DNA of 64,000 nt from Muricea muricata (Eukaryota > Cnidaria > Anthozoa > Malacalcyonacea > Plexauridae): assembly GCA_963855995.1 (NCBI GenBank), contig OY979731.1, positions 558,001 to 622,000 of the forward strand. The letters run 5' to 3'. Position 1 is the first letter of the stretch, and the number at the start of each line of letters is the position of its first letter. The translations under genes were made by a program, and so were the position numbers. The notes beneath the pieces were generated by a model, which worked only from the letters and a program-made list of their open reading frames with translations, searched no databases and was not told where the DNA came from. Shown in pieces: positions 57,301 to 64,000 of the stretch.

Positions 57301-60300
57301 TTTTTTGTCAAAATTTTTTCCCGAATTTTTTCAAATTTTTTTCCCAAACTTTTTTCAAAATTTTTTCCCAAATTTTTTATTCAAAATTTTCCCCAATATT
57401 TTTCATGAATTATCATGAATTATTCATGAATATTCATGAATTATTCATGAATTTCCCAAAAATTTTTTCAAAATTCTTTCCAGAATTTTTTTTCAAGATT
57501 TTTTTCCCAAATTTTTTTCAGAATTTTTTGTCAAAGTTTTTTGTCAAAATTTTTTCCCGAATTTTTTTCAAATTTTTTTCCCAAACTTTTTTCAAAATTT
57601 TTTCCCAAATTTTTTATTCAAAATTTTCCCCAATATTTTTCATGATATATCATGAATTATTCATGAATATTCATGAATTATTCATGAATTTCCCAAAATT
57701 TTTTTCAAAATTCTTTCCAGAATTTTTTTTCAAGATTTTTTTCCCAAATTTTTTTCAGAATTTTTTGTCAAAATTTTTATTCAAAATTTTCCCCAATATT
57801 TTTCATGAATTATCATGAATTATTCATGAAATATTCATGAATTTCCCAAATTTTTTTTCAAAATTTTTTCCAGAATTTTTTTTCAAGATTTTTTCCCAAA
57901 TTTTTTTCAGAATTTTTTGTCAAAATTTTTTCCCGAATTTTTTTTCAAATTTTTTTCCCAAACTTTTTTCAAAATTTTTTCCCAAATTTTTTGTTCAAAA
58001 TTTTCCCCAATATTTTTCATGAATTATCATGAATTATCATGAATATTCATGATTATTCATGAATTTCACAAATTTTTTTTCAAAATTTTTTCCAGAATTT
58101 TTTTTCAAGATTTTTTCCCAAATTTTTTTCAGAATTTTTTCCCAAGTTTTTTTGTTCAAAATTTTCCCCAATATTTTTCATGAATTATCATGAATTATTC
58201 ATGAATATTCATGAATTATTCATGAATTTCCCAAAAATTTTTTCAAAATTCTTTCCAGAATTTTTTTTCAAGATTTTTTTCCCAAATTTTTTTCAGAATT
58301 TTTTGTCAAAGTTTTTTGTCAAAATTTTTTCCCGAATTTTTTCAAATTTTTTTCCCAAACTTTTTTCAAAATTTTTTCCCAAATTTTTTATTCAAAATTT
58401 TCCCCAATATTTTTCATGAATTATCATGAATTATTCATGAATATTCATGAATTATTCATGAATTTCCCAAAAATTTTTTCAAAATTCTTTCCAGAATTTT
58501 TTTTCAAGATTTTTTTCCCAAATTTTTTTCAGAATTTTTTGTCAAAATTTTTATTCAAAATTTTCCCCAATATTTTTCATGAATTATCATGAATTATTCA
58601 TGAAATATTCATGAATTTCCCAAATTTTTTTTCAAAATTTTTTCCAGAATTTTTTTTCAAGATTTTTTCCCAAATTTTTTTCAGAATTTTTTGTCAAAAT
58701 TTTTTCCCGAATTTTTTTTCAAATTTTTTTCCCAAACTTTTTTCAAAATTTTTTCCCAAATTTTTTGTTCAAAATTTTCCCCAATATTTTTCATGAATTA
58801 TCATGAATTATCATGAATATTCATGATTATTCATGAATTTCACAAATTTTTTTTCAAAATTTTTTCCAGAATTTTTTTTCAAGATTTTTTCCCAAATTTT
58901 TTTCAGAATTTTTTCCCAAGTTTTTTTGTTCAAAATTTTCCCCAATATTTTTCATGAATTATCATGAATTATTCATGAATATTCATGAATTATTCATGAA
59001 TTTCCCAAAAAATTTTTTAAAATTCTTTCCAGAATTTTTTTTCAAGATTTTTTTCCCAAATTTTTTTCAGAATTTTTTGTCAAAGTTTTTTGTCAAAATT
59101 TTTTCCCGAATTTTTTCAAATTTTTTTCCCAAACTTTTTTCAAAATTTTTTCCCAAATTTTTTATTCAAAATTTTCCCCAATATTTTTCATGAATTATCA
59201 TGAATTATTCATGAATATTCATGAATTATTCATGAATTTCCCAAAAATTTTTTCAAAATTCTTTCCAGAATTTTTTTTCAAGATTTTTTTCCCAAATTTT
59301 TTTCAGAATTTTTTGTCAAAGTTTTTTGTCAAAATTTTTTCCCGAATTTTTTTCAAATTTTTTTCCCAAACTTTTTTCAAAATTTTTTCCCAAATTTTTT
59401 ATTCAAAATTTTCCCCAATATTTTTCATGAATTATCATGAATTATTCATGAATATTCATGAATTATTCATGAATTTCCCAAAAATTTTTTCAAAATTCTT
59501 TCCAGAATTTTTTTTCAAGATTTTTTTCCCAAATTTTTTTCAGAATTTTTTGTCAAAGTTTTTTGTCAAAATTTTTTCCCGAATTTTTTTCAAATTTTTT
59601 TCCCAAACTTTTTTCAAAATTTTTTCCCAAATTTTTTATTCAAAATTTTCCCCAATATTTTTCATGAATTATCATGAATTATTCATGAATATTCATGAAT
59701 TATTCATGAATTTCCCAAAATTTTTTTCAAAATTCTTTCCAGAATTTTTTTTCAAGATTTTTTTCCCAGATTTTTTTCAGAATTTTTTGTCAAAGTTTTT
59801 TGTCAAAATTTTTTCCCGAATTTTTTTCAAATTTTTTTCCCAAACTTTTTTCAAAATTTTTTCCTAAATTTTTTGTTCAAAATTTTCCCCAAATTTTTGT
59901 CAATTTTTTTTTCAGAATTTTTTCCCAAATTGTTTTTTTAGAATTTTTTCCCACATTTTTTTTCAAAATTTTTTCCCAAGTTTTTTTGTTCAAAATTTTC
60001 CCCAATATTTTTCATGAATTATCATGAATTATTCATGAATATTCATGAATTATTCATGAATTTCCCAAAAATTTTTTCAAAATTCTTTCCAGAATTTTTT
60101 TTCAAGATTTTTTTCCCAAATTTTTTTCAGAATTTTTTGTCAAAGTTTTTTGTCAAAATTTTTTCCCGAATTTTTTTCAAATTTTTTTCCCAAACTTTTT
60201 TCAAAATTTTTTCCCAAATTTTTTATTCAAAATTTTCCCCAATATTTTTCATGAATTATCATGAATTATTCATGAATTTCCCAAAATTTTTTTCAAAATT

Positions 60301-63300
60301 CTTTCCAGAATTTTTTTTCAAGATTTTTTTCCCAAATTTTTTTCAGAATTTTTTGTCAAAATTTTTATTCAAAATTTTCCCCAATATTTTTCCTGAATTA
60401 TCATGAATTATTCATGAAATATTCATGAATTTCCCAAATTTTTTTTCAAAATTTTTTCCAGAATTTTTTTTCAAGATTTTTTCCCAAATTTTTTTCAGAA
60501 TTTTTTGTCAAAATTTTTTCCCGAATTTTTTTTCAAATTTTTTTCCCAAACTTTTTTCAAAATTTTTTCCCAAATTTTTTGTTCAAAATTTTCCCCAATA
60601 TTTTTCATGAATTATCATGAATTATCATGAATATTCATGATTATTCATGAATTTCACAAATTTTTTTTCAAAATTTTTTCCAGAATTTTTTTTCAAGATT
60701 TTTTCCCAAATTTTTTTCAGAATTTTTTCCCAAGTTTTTTTGTTCAAAATTTTCCCCAATATTTTTCATGAATTATCATGAATTATTCATGAATATTCAT
60801 GAATTATTCATGAATTTCCCAAAAATTTTTTCAAAATTCTTTCCAGAATTTTTTTTCAAGATTTTTTTCCCAAATTTTTTTCAGAATTTTTTGTCAAAGT
60901 TTTTTGTCAAAATTTTTTCCCGAATTTTTTCAAATTTTTTTCCCAAACTTTTTTCAAAATTTTTTCCCAAATTTTTTATTCAAAATTTTCCCCAATATTT
61001 TTCATGAATTATCATGAATTATTCATGAATATTCATGAATTATTCATGAATTTCCCAAAAATTTTTTCAAAATTCTTTCCAGAATTTTTTTTCAAGATTT
61101 TTTTCCCAAATTTTTTTCAGAATTTTTTGTCAAAGTTTTTTGTCAAAATTTTTTCCCGAATTTTTTTCAAATTTTTTTCCCAAACTTTTTTCAAAATTTT
61201 TTCCCAAATTTTTTATTCAAAATTTTCCCCAATATTTTTCATGATATATCATGAATTATTCATGAATATTCATGAATTATTCATGAATTTCCCAAAATTT
61301 TTTTCAAAATTCTTTCCAGAATTTTTTTTCAAGATTTTTTTCCCAAATTTTTTTCAGAATTTTTTGTCAAAATTTTTATTCAAAATTTTCCCCAATATTT
61401 TTCATGAATTATCATGAATTATTCATGAAATATTCATGAATTTCCCAAATTTTTTTTCAAAATTTTTTCCAGAATTTTTTTTCAAGATTTTTTCCCAAAT
61501 TTTTTTCAGAATTTTTTGTCAAAATTTTTTCCCGAATTTTTTTTCAAATTTTTTTCCCAAACTTTTTTCAAAATTTTTTCCCAAATTTTTTGTTCAAAAT
61601 TTTCCCCAATATTTTTCATGAATTATCATGAATTATCATGAATATTCATGATTATTCATGAATTTCACAAATTTTTTTTCAAAATTTTTTCCAGAATTTT
61701 TTTTCAAGATTTTTTCCCAAATTTTTTTCAGAATTTTTTCCCAAGTTTTTTTGTTCAAAATTTTCCCCAATATTTTTCATGAATTATCATGAATTATTCA
61801 TGAATATTCATGAATTATTCATGAATTTCCCAAAAATTTTTTCAAAATTCTTTCCAGAATTTTTTTTCAAGATTTTTTTCCCAAATTTTTTTCAGAATTT
61901 TTTGTCAAAGTTTTTTGTCAAAATTTTTTCCCGAATTTTTTCAAATTTTTTTCCCAAACTTTTTTCAAAATTTTTTCCCAAATTTTTTATTCAAAATTTT
62001 CCCCAATATTTTTCATGAATTATCATGAATTATTCATGAATATTCATGAATTATTCATGAATTTCCCAAAAATTTTTTCAAAATTCTTTCCAGAATTTTT
62101 TTTCAAGATTTTTTTCCCAAATTTTTTTCAGAATTTTTTGTCAAAGTTTTTTGTCAAAATTTTTTCCCGAATTTTTTTCAAATTTTTTTCCCAAACTTTT
62201 TTCAAAATTTTTTCCCAAATTTTTTATTCAAAATTTTCCCCAATATTTTTCATGATATATCATGAATTATTCATGAATATTCATGAATTATTCATGAATT
62301 TCCCAAAATTTTTTTCAAAATTCTTTCCAGAATTTTTTTTCAAGATTTTTTTCCCAAATTTTTTTCAGAATTTTTTGTCAAAGTTTTTTGTCAAAATTTT
62401 TTCCCGAATTTTTTTCAAATTTTTTTCCCAAACTTTTTTCAAAATTTTTTCCCAAATTTTTTATTCAAAATTTTCCCCAATATTTTTCATGAATTATCAT
62501 GAATTATTCATGAATATTCATGAATTATTCATGAATTTCCCAAAAATTTTTTCAAAATTCTTTCCAGAATTTTTTTTCAAGATTTTTTTCCCAAATTTTT
62601 TTCAGAATTTTTTGTCAAAGTTTTTTGTCAAAATTTTTTCCCGAATTTTTTTCAAATTTTTTTCCCAAACTTTTTTCAAAATTTTTTCCCAAATTTTTTA
62701 TTCAAAATTTTCCCCAATATTTTTCATGAATTATCATGAATTATTCATGAATTTCCCAAAATTTTTTTCAAAATTCTTTCCAGAATTTTTTTTCAAGATT
62801 TTTTTCCCAAATTTTTTTCAGAATTTTTTGTCAAAATTTTTATTCAAAATTTTCCCCAATATTTTTCCTGAATTATCATGAATTATTCATGAAATATTCA
62901 TGAATTTCCCAAATTTTTTTTCAAAAATTTTTCCAGAATTTTTTTTCAAGATTTTTTCCCAAATTTTTTTCAGAATTTTTTGTCAAAATTTTTTCCCGAA
63001 TTTTTTTTCAAATTTTTTTCCCAAACTTTTTTCAAAATTTTTTCCCAAATTTTTTGTTCAAAATTTTCCCCAATATTTTTCATGAATTATCATGAATTAT
63101 CATGAATATTCATGATTATTCATGAATTTCACAAATTTTTTTTCAAAATTTTTTCCAGAATTTTTTTTCAAGATTTTTTCCCAAATTTTTTTCAGAATTT
63201 TTTCCCAAGTTTTTTTGTTCAAAATTTTCCCCAATATTTTTCATGAATTATCATGAATTATTCATGAATATTCATGAATTATTCATGAATTTCCCAAAAA

Positions 63301-64000
63301 TTTTTTCAAAATTCTTTCCAGAATTTTTTTTCAAGATTTTTTTCCCAAATTTTTTTCAGAATTTTTTGTCAAAGTTTTTTGTCAAAATTTTTTCCCGAAT
63401 TTTTTCAAATTTTTTTCCCAAACTTTTTTCAAAATTTTTTCCCAAATTTTTTATTCAAAATTTTCCCCAATATTTTTCATGAATTATCATGAATTATTCA
63501 TGAATATTCATGAATTATTCATGAATTTCCCAAAAATTTTTTCAAAATTCTTTCCAGAATTTTTTTTCAAGATTTTTTTCCCAAATTTTTTTCAGAATTT
63601 TTTGTCAAAGTTTTTTGTCAAAATTTTTTCCCGAATTTTTTTCAAATTTTTTTCCCAAACTTTTTTCAAAATTTTTTCCCAAATTTTTTATTCAAAATTT
63701 TCCCCAATATTTTTCATGATATATCATGAATTATTCATGAATATTCATGAATTATTCATGAATTTCCCAAAATTTTTTTCAAAATTCTTTCCAGAATTTT
63801 TTTTCAAGATTTTTTTCCCAAATTTTTTTCAGAATTTTTTGTCAAAATTTTTATTCAAAATTTTCCCCAATATTTTTCATGAATTATCATGAATTATTCA
63901 TGAAATATTCATGAATTTCCCAAATTTTTTTTCAAAATTTTTTCCAGAATTTTTTTTCAAGATTTTTTCCCAAATTTTTTTCAGAATTTTTTGTCAAAAT

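Larger units (their letters stand above)
40541..64000 (+). repeat. T-rich satellite with higher-order organisation
   Basis: More than 23 kb in a single orientation, continuing past the window end. The + strand consists mainly of T-runs of 5-8 bases separated by CCC, CAAA or CAGAA, punctuated by clusters of TTCATGAA palindromes. G is rare. The basic monomer is 237 bp, and several variants are arranged in longer units that repeat almost without change. Frames rich in Phe run through it because 237 is divisible by three; composition and lack of start or stop context argue against coding. AT content and size suggest heterochromatin or a centromere-like satellite, but nothing here proves function. 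Confidence 0.97.

Noticed and set aside
41051-63892. Dozens of Phe-rich open reading frames of 60-304 codons in the satellite
   Set aside because: They exist because the monomer is 237 bases and T-rich. They repeat identically, overlap in several frames, and have homopolymer-like composition (FFKIFSQIFF). No protein signature.

Overview
This window looks like nuclear DNA of an animal, probably a marine invertebrate such as a cnidarian. It is AT-rich. Its only convincing protein-coding gene is split by many short introns with GTAAG-type donors and pyrimidine-AG acceptors, and the rest is dominated by inverted-repeat elements, tRNA-derived repeats and satellites. No operons, bacterial promoters, CRISPR arrays or replication origins are visible. 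The species assignment is inference from style only.

Layout. (1) 1-16124 is one giant inverted repeat: a left arm (1-8150) and a right arm (8726-16124), roughly 98-99% identical where I sampled them, around a 575-base spacer. The arms hold short inverted-repeat elements (MITE-like), a tRNA-derived SINE and a dispersed repeat carrying a 30-codon exon-like ORF, but no recognised long gene. Three insertions (134, 224 plus a 6-base duplication, and about 364 bases) are present only in the left arm. (2) 16125-21300 is AT-rich intergenic sequence with several MITE-like elements. (3) 21695-23949 is a second long inverted repeat, with arms of about 1.1 kb and outward-pointing short ORFs. It is followed by a 31-bp-period minisatellite bracketed by perfect 31-base direct repeats. 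(4) 25495-28525 is a tandem pair of composite dispersed repeats related to part of the giant palindrome. (5) 28639-28831 is a convincing orphan exon on the + strand.

(6) 29798-38807 holds the last 16 exons (about 743 codons) of a conserved minus-strand gene. I reconstructed it exon by exon. Splice phases match at every junction except the one before the penultimate exon. The sequence resembles, from memory only, the uncharacterised metazoan KIAA0825 / DUF4495 type of protein. Its introns hold three blocks of a 109-114-bp tandem repeat, the third in opposite orientation, and several fold-back elements. No 5' exons or start codon are visible. (7) 38923-39437 is a 21-bp minisatellite.

(8) 39760-64000 (and past the window edge) is an extremely T-rich satellite. 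It begins with strand flips and then continues in one orientation as a nested hierarchy: T-tract modules of about 11-14 bp, a 237-bp monomer bounded by TTCATGAA palindromes, higher-order units of mostly 1.80-1.81 kb, and a super-repeat of about 7.0 kb. Long Phe-rich reading frames run through it because 237 is a multiple of three; I do not regard them as genes.

The most notable items are the 16-kb palindrome with arm-specific insertions, the multi-tier satellite beside the gene, and two hammerhead-like CTGA/GATGA-stem-GAAAC motifs. Assembly artefact is a real alternative for the palindrome and must be excluded first.
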